From contig JAGGQZ010000009.1 in NCBI GenBank assembly GCA_018613055.1, forward strand, positions 1 to 64,000: a stretch of DNA of 64,000 nucleotides, in the 5' to 3' direction. A program made the position numbers and the translations under genes. Source of the stretch: Chryseobacterium sp. ISL-80 (GTDB taxonomy: Bacteria; Bacillota; Bacilli; Bacillales; Cytobacillaceae). The notes under the pieces are model-generated. The model saw only the letters and a program-made list of their open reading frames with translations, searched no databases and was not told the DNA's origin. Of the stretch, positions 17,007 through 25,384 are shown one piece after another (position 1 is the first letter of the stretch; each line of letters begins with the position of its first letter).

Positions 17007-18470
17007 TTGAGCTTCCCCAACACAAAGGAAAAGACCAATATCTGGGCAAAAGGGTTTAAGGCAGTTTCAATTGATTCATCGAAAACCGTAACATTGTTAT
17101 TGGGTGTTCTTCTTTCTTTTTCTGTATATGCAGTACTTCCAGGAAGCAGCGGCTCGGCAAAAATTATGCTTGCGCTATTAGTTTTAAGTGTTTTTTACTG
17201 GACGTTTGAACCCCTGCCAATCGGGGTTACCGCTATGCTGCTGCTTGTCTTAATGCTATTATTCAAAATCGTTGACATGGACATTATATTTAGCGGATTC
17301 TCTTCTCCGGCGATTTTTCTTATAATAGGCGGAATGATGCTTGCAAGGGGAGTCAATGATACTCCTCTTGCTAAAAGGCTGGCCTACTTAATTTTGGCAA
17401 AAAGGGCCGGCAATGCCAAAGGTTTATTGGCAAGTATTTTGATCATTCCGCAGCTTCAGGCGTTTTTTATTCCTGCTGTTGCTGTAAGATCAACACTTAT
17501 CTTGCCTGTTGCGTTAATGGCCCTGGAGCATATAGGCGTAAAAAAAGATGGAAACCTGCGTAAAATGATACTGCTTGGTGTTGCATTTGGCGGTACAATC
17601 AGCGGAACAGTGGTTATGACCGCTGCCATTGGGAATATTTTAACCGTGGAGTTATTAAAGCAATTTCTCGGTATCCAGATTACATATTTACAATGGTTTA
17701 TGTATTCGTTTCCTATATGGATTCTTTTAATACCAGCAGCGTGGTTTGTATTAATCAAAGCGTTTCCCTTGCCAAAAGAAAATGAAGAATTCTCTCATTT
17801 AAAAGAAGAAATGGACAAAGAGCTACAAGAGTTGGGACCCGTCAATGCAGATGAAAAAAAGTGTATAGCAATATTAATTTTGATCGTTTGCCTTTGGTTC
17901 ACTGAACCTTTACATGGGCTTCACCCAAGCATCCCTACAATAATCGGTGTTGTTTTAATGGCTTTTCCGGGTGTAGGATGTTCAAAGTGGGAGAATATGG
18001 TGAAAATAAATTTTGATACGATTCTGATTATGGGTGTTACGTTATCGCTGGGTTATGCATTCAATCATTCAGGTGCAGCTGATCTGGTAGGAGCTAGCCT
18101 GAGTTCTGAGTGGATCATTGACTTGCTTCGTTCGCCAATTAGTGCCGTGATTTCTATATTAATCATCACTCAAATTTTGCATTTAGCTGTTGCTAATGTA
18201 TCTACAGCTGTCGTAACACTCATTCCTATTTTTATAGGTCTTTCTGCAAAAGCTGGAGCGGACCCAATATTGATTTCTATTACAGCTTCACTTGCATGTC
18301 TGCACGGGTACATCCTGGTTGTTGAGGCAACATCCAATATCATCGTTCATAGTACAGGGCAAATCCAGCAAAAAGAATTTATCATACCCGGAATTTATAT
18401 GACCTTTATCATGATGATCGTTACTATTCTAACTGCTGTAACCTGGTGGAATTGGATTGGTTTATTATAA
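17007..18470 (+). CDS. DASS/SLC13-family di- or tricarboxylate transporter
   Basis: A 487-residue carrier with about 12 membrane segments, including FYWTFEPLPIGVTAMLLLVLMLL, AIFLIIGGMMLARGVNDTPLAKR and the second-repeat ANVSTAVVTLIPIFIGLSAK. SNT-like residues are replaced by GTV and NVS in the two hairpins. It is of the CitT/YflS branch. The TTG at 17007 is taken as start because AAGGAGGG lies 4-5 nt upstream; the longer frame from 16950 would overlap the PrpD gene by 34 nt. It is the second uptake route in the island after the TRAP system. Confidence 0.88.
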   Translation: MSFPNTKEKTNIWAKGFKAVSIDSSKTVTLLLGVLLSFSVYAVLPGSSGSAKIMLALLVLSVFYWTFEPLPIGVTAMLLLVLMLLFKIVDMDIIFSGFSSPAIFLIIGGMMLARGVNDTPLAKRLAYLILAKRAGNAKGLLASILIIPQLQAFFIPAVAVRSTLILPVALMALEHIGVKKDGNLRKMILLGVAFGGTISGTVVMTAAIGNILTVELLKQFLGIQITYLQWFMYSFPIWILLIPAAWFVLIKAFPLPKENEEFSHLKEEMDKELQELGPVNADEKKCIAILILIVCLWFTEPLHGLHPSIPTIIGVVLMAFPGVGCSKWENMVKINFDTILIMGVTLSLGYAFNHSGAADLVGASLSSEWIIDLLRSPISAVISILIITQILHLAVANVSTAVVTLIPIFIGLSAKAGADPILISITASLACLHGYILVVEATSNIIVHSTGQIQQKEFIIPGIYMTFIMMIVTILTAVTWWNWIGLL

Positions 18471-18494
18471 TAATACAAAAAGGTCAGAAAAGTG

Positions 18495-18523
18495 TAGACA
18501 ATAAAATTTGGATCCGGTATCCT
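18495..18523 (+). promoter_or_regulatory. Promoter with overlapping GGATCCGGTATCC operator
   Basis: TAGACA (18495-18500), a 17-nt spacer and TATCCT (18518-18523). The 13-bp element (18510-18522) covers the -10 box. It is a near copy of the promoter at 5348-5376, including the upstream CAGAAAAGTGTAGAC. It drives the third GntR gene and suggests autoregulation. Confidence 0.68.
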
Positions 18524-18557
18524 AAACCTAAAATAGGATGAGGAAAGGTATTGATTT

Positions 18558-19220
18558 ATGTCTATGAATCTGGATTTGCGAATAGAAAATAGAGATACAC
18601 TCCACTTAAAAGTTTGCAATGTCATTAGGGAAGCTATAATCAGAGGCGATTTTAAGCCGGGAGAAAGGTTAAAACAGTCCGATCTTGCAGAAAAAATGGG
18701 CGTCAGCCGAATGCCGATAAGAGAAGCCTTTAGAAAACTTGAATCAGAAGGGCTTATTATAATGGAGCCTCATAAAGGCGCAGTTGTAAAATCAATCAGC
18801 ATTGAGGATATTAAGGAAATTTATGCCCTGAGATCAGAACTGGAAAAAATGGCTGTACATCAAAGTGTTAATCTTTTAACTGAAGAAGATATCGAACAGC
18901 TTTCTTTCCTTGTAAGTGAAATGGAAAATGCTAATGACGCAGACACTTTTGTTCAATATAACATTGATTTTCACCGGTTGCTGGTAAAAAGGTGCAAATG
19001 GGAGCGGCTCAATTCATTTATTGGTACCTTGTGGAATGGCCTTCCGCAACAAACACCGCACCTTTTAACTGGACAAATTGAAACTTCAAATTCAGAGCAT
19101 AGAAAAATTTTAGAAGCTGTAATAAATAAAGACAATGAAACGGCAGCTAAATTAATTTCAGAACATATCTACCGTACTGGAGAAAAGTTGATAGAAAGCC
19201 TAAAGAATGAAGGGAAGTAG
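18558..19220 (+). CDS. GntR-family regulator, FCD domain (third of three)
   Basis: A 220-residue regulator. The winged helix is at about 15-80 (GERLKQSDLAEKMGVSRMPIREAFRKLESEGL) and the FCD domain follows with the acidic/His positions IDFHRLLVKR and EHRKILEAV. It lies directly behind a promoter whose -10 is covered by the GGATAC-type element, so it is the best candidate for the protein that binds that element across the island. Paralogous to the regulator at 14058. The stop codon forms the loop of a terminator. Confidence 0.93.
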   Translation: MSMNLDLRIENRDTLHLKVCNVIREAIIRGDFKPGERLKQSDLAEKMGVSRMPIREAFRKLESEGLIIMEPHKGAVVKSISIEDIKEIYALRSELEKMAVHQSVNLLTEEDIEQLSFLVSEMENANDADTFVQYNIDFHRLLVKRCKWERLNSFIGTLWNGLPQQTPHLLTGQIETSNSEHRKILEAVINKDNETAAKLISEHIYRTGEKLIESLKNEGK

Positions 19221-19233
19221 TTCCCTTTTTTTT
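19211..19233 (+). terminator. Compact terminator whose loop holds the GntR stop codon
   Basis: AGGGAA (19211-19216) pairs with TTCCCT (19221-19226) and is followed by eight T. The 4-nt loop GTAG contains the TAG stop (19218-19220), so ribosomes terminating here would cover the stem. Confidence 0.7.
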
Positions 19234-19240
19234 ATTAATT

Positions 19241-19253
19241 GTATCCAATATCC
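19241..19253 (+). promoter_or_regulatory. Operator element GTATCCAATATCC before the CoA-ligase genes
   Basis: A 13-bp family member placed between the GntR terminator and the AAGGAGGG of the SucC-like gene. No convincing -35 is seen at 17 nt. Confidence 0.55.
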
Positions 19254-19272
19254 AAAAAGGAGGGTTTGAATA

Positions 19273-20472
19273 ATGGGCAGAATGCTAGAAGATGCCAGTA
19301 AAACAATACTAAAAGAAAATGGAATTCCTGTACCTTGGCATTCAGTAATTACGAACAGTGAAGAAATTACGAAACAACATTTGAACAAGCCTTGTGTTTT
19401 GAAAGCACTTGTTCCAGTAGGGAAGAGAGGGAAGGCTGGAGCGATAAAGTTTGCAGAGACGGTAGAAGAGGCACAGAGAAAAGCGAATGAAATTCTCCAG
19501 ATGACAGTTAGAAATTTCCCCGTAGAAAAAGTGCTCATTGAAGAAAAGGTAGATATCGATGAGGAGTGGTATGTATCCATTACAATTGATCCTCAAAAAC
19601 AAATGCCTGTCATTATTGCGACAACTGAAGGCGGAATTGAAGTAGAAGAGTTGGTGAGAAATTCTCCTGAAAAGGTAGTTATTTATCATGTTGAACCATT
19701 TACTGAGCTACAGCCCTACCAGTCAAAAGAAATTTGGAGCAAGCTTGGAGTAACTGGAAAGCCATTGGTTAAAGCAACAGCGATTCTCTGCAATCTATAT
19801 ACTATTTTCTTTAAATACGACTGCTATATATTGGAGGTTAATCCTCTTGTTCTCACAAAGGATGAAAACATTGTAGCAGCTGCTTCTGTTATGGGGGTTG
19901 ATGATTCAGCACTTTATCGGCAGCCGGAGCTTGGAGGTAAAGTGGAATCTGGCAGTGAACGTTCCTGGAGGCCCTTAACCAAGCTGGAGAAAGAAATGGT
20001 AAAAGTAAATGACGCTGACTATCGTGGGACAGCACGCTATACCGAAATGGATGGCGGTGAAATCGGGTTTATGTGCGGAGGGGGAGGAGGCAGCCTTCTT
20101 AGTTTTGATGCTCTTGTTCAATTAGGTGCTGCGCCGGCCAATTATACGGAAACAGGAGGAAACCCTCCTGAAGAAAAAGTAGCGGGGTTAACAAAAGGAA
20201 TTCTCTCCAAAAAAGGAGTAAAGGGACTGTTCGTAGCCCATAACATCACCAATAATACGCAAATAGATGTTATGGCAAGGGGTATTGTTAAAGCCATTCA
20301 GGAACTGGGCGTGGACCCTAAAACATTCCCAATCGTTGTAAGGGAAGCAGGAGTCAATGATGAGGAAGGAAAGAGAATTTTCGAGGAAGCAGGTATTACC
20401 TACTTCGGTGAGGATTTGACGATTGAAGAAGCGGCAGCCGAGATGATTAAAAAGATGAAAGGGGTATCCTAA
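19273..20472 (+). CDS. ATP-grasp CoA ligase beta subunit (SucC/MtkA-like)
   Basis: A 399-residue subunit of the succinyl-CoA synthetase family. The N-terminal ATP-grasp domain includes CVLKALVPVGKRGKAGAIKFA, VLIEEKVDIDEEWYVSITID, and the magnesium site LEVNPLVLT. The C-terminal CoA-ligase domain has the GGGGGSLLSFDALVQLGAAPANYTETGGNPPEEKV loop (abbreviated family region) and NITNNTQIDVMARGI. True SucC would not be expected inside a regulated catabolic island, so malate-, citramalate- or itaconate-CoA ligation is more likely. It abuts the alpha gene with no gap. Confidence 0.88.
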   Translation: MGRMLEDASKTILKENGIPVPWHSVITNSEEITKQHLNKPCVLKALVPVGKRGKAGAIKFAETVEEAQRKANEILQMTVRNFPVEKVLIEEKVDIDEEWYVSITIDPQKQMPVIIATTEGGIEVEELVRNSPEKVVIYHVEPFTELQPYQSKEIWSKLGVTGKPLVKATAILCNLYTIFFKYDCYILEVNPLVLTKDENIVAAASVMGVDDSALYRQPELGGKVESGSERSWRPLTKLEKEMVKVNDADYRGTARYTEMDGGEIGFMCGGGGGSLLSFDALVQLGAAPANYTETGGNPPEEKVAGLTKGILSKKGVKGLFVAHNITNNTQIDVMARGIVKAIQELGVDPKTFPIVVREAGVNDEEGKRIFEEAGITYFGEDLTIEEAAAEMIKKMKGVS

Positions 20473-21390
20473 ATGTCAATTCTAATCAATCAAAACACCA
20501 GAATGGCTGTCCAGGGAATTACAGGCAGGGAGGCTTCCATGATTGTCAGTCATACATTGGCCTATGGAACTAAGATCTTTGCAGGGATTACCCCGGGTAA
20601 AGGCGGCCAGAATGTGCAGGGGGTTCCTGTATACGATACGGTGAGTGAAGCCGTAAAAAAACATGGTATTAACGCATCCCTGGTTGTTGTCCCTCCTGCT
20701 TTTGCTTTGGACGCCGTTTTGGAAGCGATTTCAAATGGCATTAAGCTGATTGTCGTCACAACAGAAAACATTCCGCAACATGATGCCATAAAGCTGCTTT
20801 ATGCGGCACGCAAAGAAAATGTAACGATTATCGGTCCTAATACTGTTGGCATGATTAATCCAAAGGATCGGATTAAAATGGGCTCGATTGGCGGTGACCG
20901 CCCTGAGAGATGTTTTGTCCCCGGAAACGTTGGTGTCATTTCAAGGAGCGGAGGGATGTCAGCAGAAACCTCCTGGATGGTTAAAAGAGCAGGTTTTGGA
21001 GTTACAACAAGTGTTGGTATTGGCGGCGATAGTTTAATAGGATCAAATATTAAAGATCTTCTTCTTCTTTTTGAGAAAGATGAGGAAACAGAAGCAGTGG
21101 TAACATTTTCGGAACCTGGTACAACATTTGAAGAAGATGCCGCTCAATTAGTAAAAGATGGTGGTTTTACAAAGCCGCTCATCTCTTTTGTTGCTGGCAA
21201 GTTTACAGAATCTATGCCGGAAGGGACAGTCTTTGGCCATGCGGGTGCAATGATTTCAGGAAATACAGGACGTCCGTCATTAAAGATGGAAGCACTTAAA
21301 GAGTCGGGAGCCCATGTGGTTGAGAAGTATGATGATATCATCAATGTTCTGCAAACTGTATTACGTTCAAAAGTAGGTGAGACGAAATGA
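20473..21390 (+). CDS. CoA ligase alpha subunit (SucD/MtkB-like)
   Basis: A 305-residue subunit. The CoA-binding Rossmann domain includes MAVQGITGREASMIV, TPGKGG and GVPVYDTVSEAV. The ligase domain has GVISRSGGMSAETSW and the phosphohistidine loop FGHAGAMISG with His256, the residue phosphorylated in the family. With the beta subunit it forms an ADP-forming carboxylate-CoA ligase. Together with the CitE-like lyase the pair gives the activation and cleavage arms of a malyl-CoA or citramalyl-CoA route. It overlaps the second prpD-like gene by 4 nt (ATGA). Confidence 0.88.
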   Translation: MSILINQNTRMAVQGITGREASMIVSHTLAYGTKIFAGITPGKGGQNVQGVPVYDTVSEAVKKHGINASLVVVPPAFALDAVLEAISNGIKLIVVTTENIPQHDAIKLLYAARKENVTIIGPNTVGMINPKDRIKMGSIGGDRPERCFVPGNVGVISRSGGMSAETSWMVKRAGFGVTTSVGIGGDSLIGSNIKDLLLLFEKDEETEAVVTFSEPGTTFEEDAAQLVKDGGFTKPLISFVAGKFTESMPEGTVFGHAGAMISGNTGRPSLKMEALKESGAHVVEKYDDIINVLQTVLRSKVGETK

Positions 21391-22748
21391 TATTATCGAA
21401 AAAATTGGCCGAGTATACAACAAAAGTAAAATATGAGGATTTGTCTGATGAAGTGATCGAATTTACCAAGCTATGCATTTTGGATTGGTTCGGCTCCGCA
21501 CTCGCTGGAAAAGACGAAAAACCGATTCAATCCATATTGGAATTGGTCCAGGAGTGGGGAGGGAATGAACAAGCGACCCTTATTACAGGAGGGAAGTCTT
21601 CCATCGGAAATGCTTGCTTAGTTAACGCAGCCGCAAGTCATATAGTAGAACTTGATGATATTCATAAAGCTTCAATTATACATGCAGGCACCGTAGTAAT
21701 CCCCGCAGCTGTTGCAGCAGCGGAAGCGGATAATTTAAGCGGAAAAGACTTAATTACAGCCATTGCTGTGGGATATGAGATTGCTTACAGAATCGGAGAA
21801 GCTGTATCTCCTTCCCACTATTATTACTGGCATAACACAGCAACATGCGGTACTTTCGGATCTGCAGCCGCAGTGGCAAAGCTCCTTAACCTGAATGTTG
21901 AGCAGACCATGTATGCACTCGGAAACGCAGGTACTCAAGCAGCAGGGTTATGGGAATTTATTGAGGATGGGGCTAACACAAAACAGCTTCATACGGCTAA
22001 AGCAGCTTATAATGGGGCTCTTGCCGCCTTGCTTGCAAAAAAAGATTTTACCTCTGCCTCCAGAATTTTGGAAGGCAGGAGAGGTTTTTTCAATGCTATG
22101 TCTAAAAAATATGATATAGAAAAAATTACTCGGAATCTTGGCCAGGAATTTAAAATTATGGAAAATAACTTCAAAATCCATGCTTCATGCCGGCACACGC
22201 ATCCAGCAATGGATTGTGTCCAAACCATCATGAAGACCAACAGCCTCAGCCATGAAGAAATACAAAATATATCAATCCAGACCTATCAAACAGTTCTTAA
22301 CATTACTGATAATCCTAACCCCAAGACAGTTTATGCCTCCAAATTTAGCAGCCAATTTTGCGCGGCTATGATTGCTATTAAAGGTTCCGCATCATTGACT
22401 GATTATAATCAAGAAATTTTACAAGACCCAGAGATTAGGAGACTGATGGAAAAAGTCAGTGTCTCAAATGACCCATATTATGATACAGCTTATCCAGAAA
22501 AATGGGGAGCAAAAGTAATCATAACAATGCACGATGGCAGAACATTCAGTGAAGCGACAGATTATCCAAAAGGTGATCCAGAAAAGCCAGCAGATAAGGA
22601 AGAGCTGATTCAAAAATTTAAGACCATGACCAAAGGAAAGGTATGGGATCCAGACGAACAAGTCCAGGCTGTACTACGGTTAGAGGAAATTGATGTTTCC
22701 GAATGGATTTCATTGGGATTGGGCGAAGAGTCGTACAAACAAATATAG
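21387..22748 (+). CDS. MmgE/PrpD family protein (second copy)
   Basis: A 453-residue family member. Motifs are ASHIVELDDIHKASIIHAGTVVIPAAVAAAEA, GYEIAYRIGEAVSPSHYYYWHNTATCGTFGSAAAVAKLL, and the loop NTKQLHTAKAAYNGALAALLA. It is divergent from the copy at 15631 (about a third identical by eye). It is translationally coupled to the CoA-ligase alpha gene, so its product or substrate probably feeds the same step. Dehydratase, isomerase or decarboxylase activity cannot be separated by sequence inspection. Confidence 0.9.
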   Translation: MILSKKLAEYTTKVKYEDLSDEVIEFTKLCILDWFGSALAGKDEKPIQSILELVQEWGGNEQATLITGGKSSIGNACLVNAAASHIVELDDIHKASIIHAGTVVIPAAVAAAEADNLSGKDLITAIAVGYEIAYRIGEAVSPSHYYYWHNTATCGTFGSAAAVAKLLNLNVEQTMYALGNAGTQAAGLWEFIEDGANTKQLHTAKAAYNGALAALLAKKDFTSASRILEGRRGFFNAMSKKYDIEKITRNLGQEFKIMENNFKIHASCRHTHPAMDCVQTIMKTNSLSHEEIQNISIQTYQTVLNITDNPNPKTVYASKFSSQFCAAMIAIKGSASLTDYNQEILQDPEIRRLMEKVSVSNDPYYDTAYPEKWGAKVIITMHDGRTFSEATDYPKGDPEKPADKEELIQKFKTMTKGKVWDPDEQVQAVLRLEEIDVSEWISLGLGEESYKQI

Positions 22749-22823
22749 TGATACCTCTTTCATCTAGAAAACTTGTTCTTCCCATACTTCATTCTCTAGA
22801 AGGCTTAATCCGCTATACCTTTT

Positions 22824-22977
22824 TATCAATGTTGAGGAAGGGATAGCAGCCTATTGCGGCAGTTCTCAAAATCGTTTAGAAGTCTCTCTAAAGAAAAATC
22901 CCTTTACAGCTGCGATTTCTGAGCGAATAAAGACGCAAATCTTTTTGCATTATGGAGCTGATTTAAAAAATGATTAA
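22824..22977 (+). pseudogene. Open frame without a start, possible gene remnant
   Basis: The 221-bp gap between the PrpD and flavoprotein genes holds a frame reading INVEEGIAAYCGSSQNRL and ending HYGADLKND-stop at 22977, overlapping the flavoprotein ATG (22970). There is no ATG/GTG/TTG with a ribosome site at its head. The composition looks protein-like, so this may be the 3' remnant of a lost gene, or a short peptide coupling translation into the next gene, which itself has a weak ribosome site. The family is not recognised. Confidence 0.35.
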
Positions 22978-24559
22978 AGACCAATACAATTATGACGTTA
23001 TCGTAATAGGTGGCGGGCAAGCAGCATTGGCAGCTGCCATTTCTGCAAAAGAACAAGGCGCTGCTGTGGCTCTCGTTACAAAAGGGAAAGCAGGATTTGG
23101 GGGATCATCGGTTATTTCGGACAGTGTCCATTCGGCGATTTTTTCGCCCGGTGATTCCCCGGAGCTGTTTTTCAACGACATAATAGAAGGAGGAAGGCAT
23201 TTATCAGACAAAAGATTAGCAAGAGTATTAGCTGAAGAATGTACTGTAAGAGTGAACGAATTAGAAAGCAAATTTGGTATTCGCCTTGAAAGGGAACAAG
23301 TAATTATTACTCCAGGCCATTCCTTTCCAAGACGTGTATATGCAGGAAATGGGATCGGAAAAAATATTACAAAGCCACTGCGTGATTATGCCATTGAATC
23401 AGGAATTTTTTTTCATGAACAAACTGCTGTTGTCGACCTGTTAAAACATAATAATGAAGTAAAAGGTGTGCTTGTTCAAAAAGGCAAAGAGTTTCAAGTG
23501 ATGTATTCACCTGCTGTTATATTGGCGACCGGCGGTTTTGGAGGACTCTATCAATCTTCTGATAATCCAAGGGATGTTTCTGGAGAAGGGATCGGCATGG
23601 CATGGAGACATGGAGCTATTCTTGTTGATATGGAGTTTGTACAGTTTTATCCATACCGTTTACAACAGCCGGCAAATATCGATGTAATGACAAAGGTTTT
23701 TGGAAAAGGCGCCTTTTTAACAAACGATAGAAATGAACGTTTTATGGAGAAGTTCCCTAAAAAGGAACTCGAAACACGGGATATTCTTAGTTACGCAATG
23801 TTTCAAGAACAGAAGGTCCTGCTTGATTTCTCCCTTGTGGATGAGAATGTGCTCAAGCATGACAGTCCACATTTGTATCGCCTGTTTGAAAAAGGATATA
23901 CAGGAGAATGGGTTATGAGTCCTGTACAGCATTATTGTATGGGTGGAATCCAAACGGACGAATGGGGAAGGACTAATGTTTCCGGACTATATGCATGTGG
24001 AGAAGTAACAGGTGGGCTTCATGGGGCAAACCGTTTAGGTGGCGGGTCTTTAACTGAATCGCTAGTGTTTGGACATCGTGCAGGTAAAATGGCAGTACAA
24101 GAAAAATCGATGGACTTTAAGGCAGACTTAAAGGATTTCGGTGTAGAAGCTATATTAAGTACTCCGTCAACTGCAGACGGAACTCAAACACTCAAGAAGG
24201 TTAAAGAAATTATGTGGAATAAAGTTGGAATTGAAAGAAGCTCTCAGTCCTTAAAGGAAACTGCAGATGAATTAAATAATATCGCACTTAGTTTGGAGAA
24301 TGAAAACAGCATTCAGGCCCTCCAATTACGTGACAAAGTTAGATCCGCATGGGCTTCTGCTTTTGCTGCTTCATCCAGGAAAGAGAGCCGTGGAGCACAT
24401 AAGCTTCAGGATATTAAGGGTGAAAAAAAAGAATGGGTAGGCAAAAATCGAATTTACAATTCAATTATCGAATTTACTCCTGCTGCTTCTAAAGTTGAAA
24501 CGCTTTTAAGAGGGGAAGGGAAGTTACATGAAAACAATTCATTATCAAGAAATTGTTGA
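22970..24559 (+). CDS. FAD-dependent oxidoreductase, fumarate-reductase/aspartate-oxidase flavoprotein family
   Basis: A 529-residue flavoprotein. The dinucleotide fold VIVIGGGQAALAAAISAKEQG is at 10-30. Other motifs are GGSSVISDS, VILATGGFGGLY, the family block YCMGGIQTDEWGRTNVSGLYACGEVTGGLHGANRLGGGSL, and a C-terminal helical domain (about 400-510). No iron-sulfur or membrane-anchor subunit gene is adjacent, so it is not a standard succinate dehydrogenase. It may act as a soluble dehydrogenase on a di- or tricarboxylate, as tricarballylate dehydrogenase does. The ribosome site is weak (GGAG about 14 nt off). Its end overlaps the next gene by 32 nt. Confidence 0.88.
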   Translation: MIKDQYNYDVIVIGGGQAALAAAISAKEQGAAVALVTKGKAGFGGSSVISDSVHSAIFSPGDSPELFFNDIIEGGRHLSDKRLARVLAEECTVRVNELESKFGIRLEREQVIITPGHSFPRRVYAGNGIGKNITKPLRDYAIESGIFFHEQTAVVDLLKHNNEVKGVLVQKGKEFQVMYSPAVILATGGFGGLYQSSDNPRDVSGEGIGMAWRHGAILVDMEFVQFYPYRLQQPANIDVMTKVFGKGAFLTNDRNERFMEKFPKKELETRDILSYAMFQEQKVLLDFSLVDENVLKHDSPHLYRLFEKGYTGEWVMSPVQHYCMGGIQTDEWGRTNVSGLYACGEVTGGLHGANRLGGGSLTESLVFGHRAGKMAVQEKSMDFKADLKDFGVEAILSTPSTADGTQTLKKVKEIMWNKVGIERSSQSLKETADELNNIALSLENENSIQALQLRDKVRSAWASAFAASSRKESRGAHKLQDIKGEKKEWVGKNRIYNSIIEFTPAASKVETLLRGEGKLHENNSLSRNC

Positions 24560-25373
24560 ACGGGTCGCACAAATATGCCAGGAAGCCAATTTTGATTTAG
24601 GCAAGGATGTAGTAGAGGCTTTTCAATCAGCCTTAAAAAATGAAACTTCAGAAACAGGAAAAGATATCCTCGAACAGTTGATTCTTAACGCAGATATCGC
24701 AAAAAGTGAAAGAGTTCCCATGTGCCAGGATACTGGAGTATCTGTATTTATCGTAGAACTTGGCCAGGATTGCCATATAACTGGAGGAAGCATATACGAT
24801 GCCATAAATGAGGGAGTTAAAAAAGGATATGAGGAGGGCTATTTAAGGCATTCAATCGTAGATCATCCTATTACCCGAGAAAAAAGCAAAGGCTATAACA
24901 CACCGTCCATTATCCATATTGAACTCGTCCCTGGCGATCAAATCATTATTCATATGTCTGCGAAAGGCGGAGGCAGTGAAAATATGAGCAGTCTAAAAAT
25001 GCTAAAACCTGCAGACGGTCTCGAAGGTATTAAAAAGTATATCCTTGATACAGTTGCAAAAGCAGGGCCCAACGCATGCCCACCTCTAGTGGTAGGGGTT
25101 GGGATTGGAGGGAATTTTGAAAGATGTGCATACCTTGCAAAAAAATCATTATTCAGACCTATTGGACACCGCAGTGAACGACCAGAGCTTGCTCAATTAG
25201 AAAATGAATTAATGGAAGAAATCAATAAACTCGGCATAGGTCCTCAGGGTATGGGAGGAAATACTACAGCGCTTGATGTGAAAATTGAAATCGAGCCATG
25301 CCATATTGCTGCCTTGCCAGTCGCTGTAAATTTGAACTGCCATGCAAGCAGACATAAAGAAGTCAGGCTGTAG
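24528..25373 (+). CDS. Class I fumarase / tartrate dehydratase alpha subunit (second copy)
   Basis: A 281-residue [4Fe-4S] hydro-lyase subunit, co-linear with the copy at 7127. Cluster cysteines lie in PMCQDTGVS, PNACPPLVVGVGIGG and NLNCHASRH. The first motif has CQDTG rather than CHDTG. It starts 32 nt inside the flavoprotein gene, with AAGGGAAG just upstream, suggesting coupled translation. Having two such hydratases in one island implies two distinct hydration steps or stereoisomers (for example fumarate versus mesaconate, or D versus L hydroxy acid). Confidence 0.92.
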   Translation: MKTIHYQEIVERVAQICQEANFDLGKDVVEAFQSALKNETSETGKDILEQLILNADIAKSERVPMCQDTGVSVFIVELGQDCHITGGSIYDAINEGVKKGYEEGYLRHSIVDHPITREKSKGYNTPSIIHIELVPGDQIIIHMSAKGGGSENMSSLKMLKPADGLEGIKKYILDTVAKAGPNACPPLVVGVGIGGNFERCAYLAKKSLFRPIGHRSERPELAQLENELMEEINKLGIGPQGMGGNTTALDVKIEIEPCHIAALPVAVNLNCHASRHKEVRL

Positions 25374-25384
25374 GAGGAAAGAAT

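Noticed and set aside
19273-21390. Housekeeping succinyl-CoA synthetase sucCD
   Set aside because: Family membership is clear, but the genes sit inside a regulated carboxylate island and are coupled to a PrpD gene, so TCA-cycle function is unlikely. No sucCD symbol is given.
22970-24559. Succinate dehydrogenase flavoprotein
   Set aside because: No iron-sulfur or membrane-anchor subunit genes are adjacent, and the neighbours are a PrpD protein and a fumarase pair.
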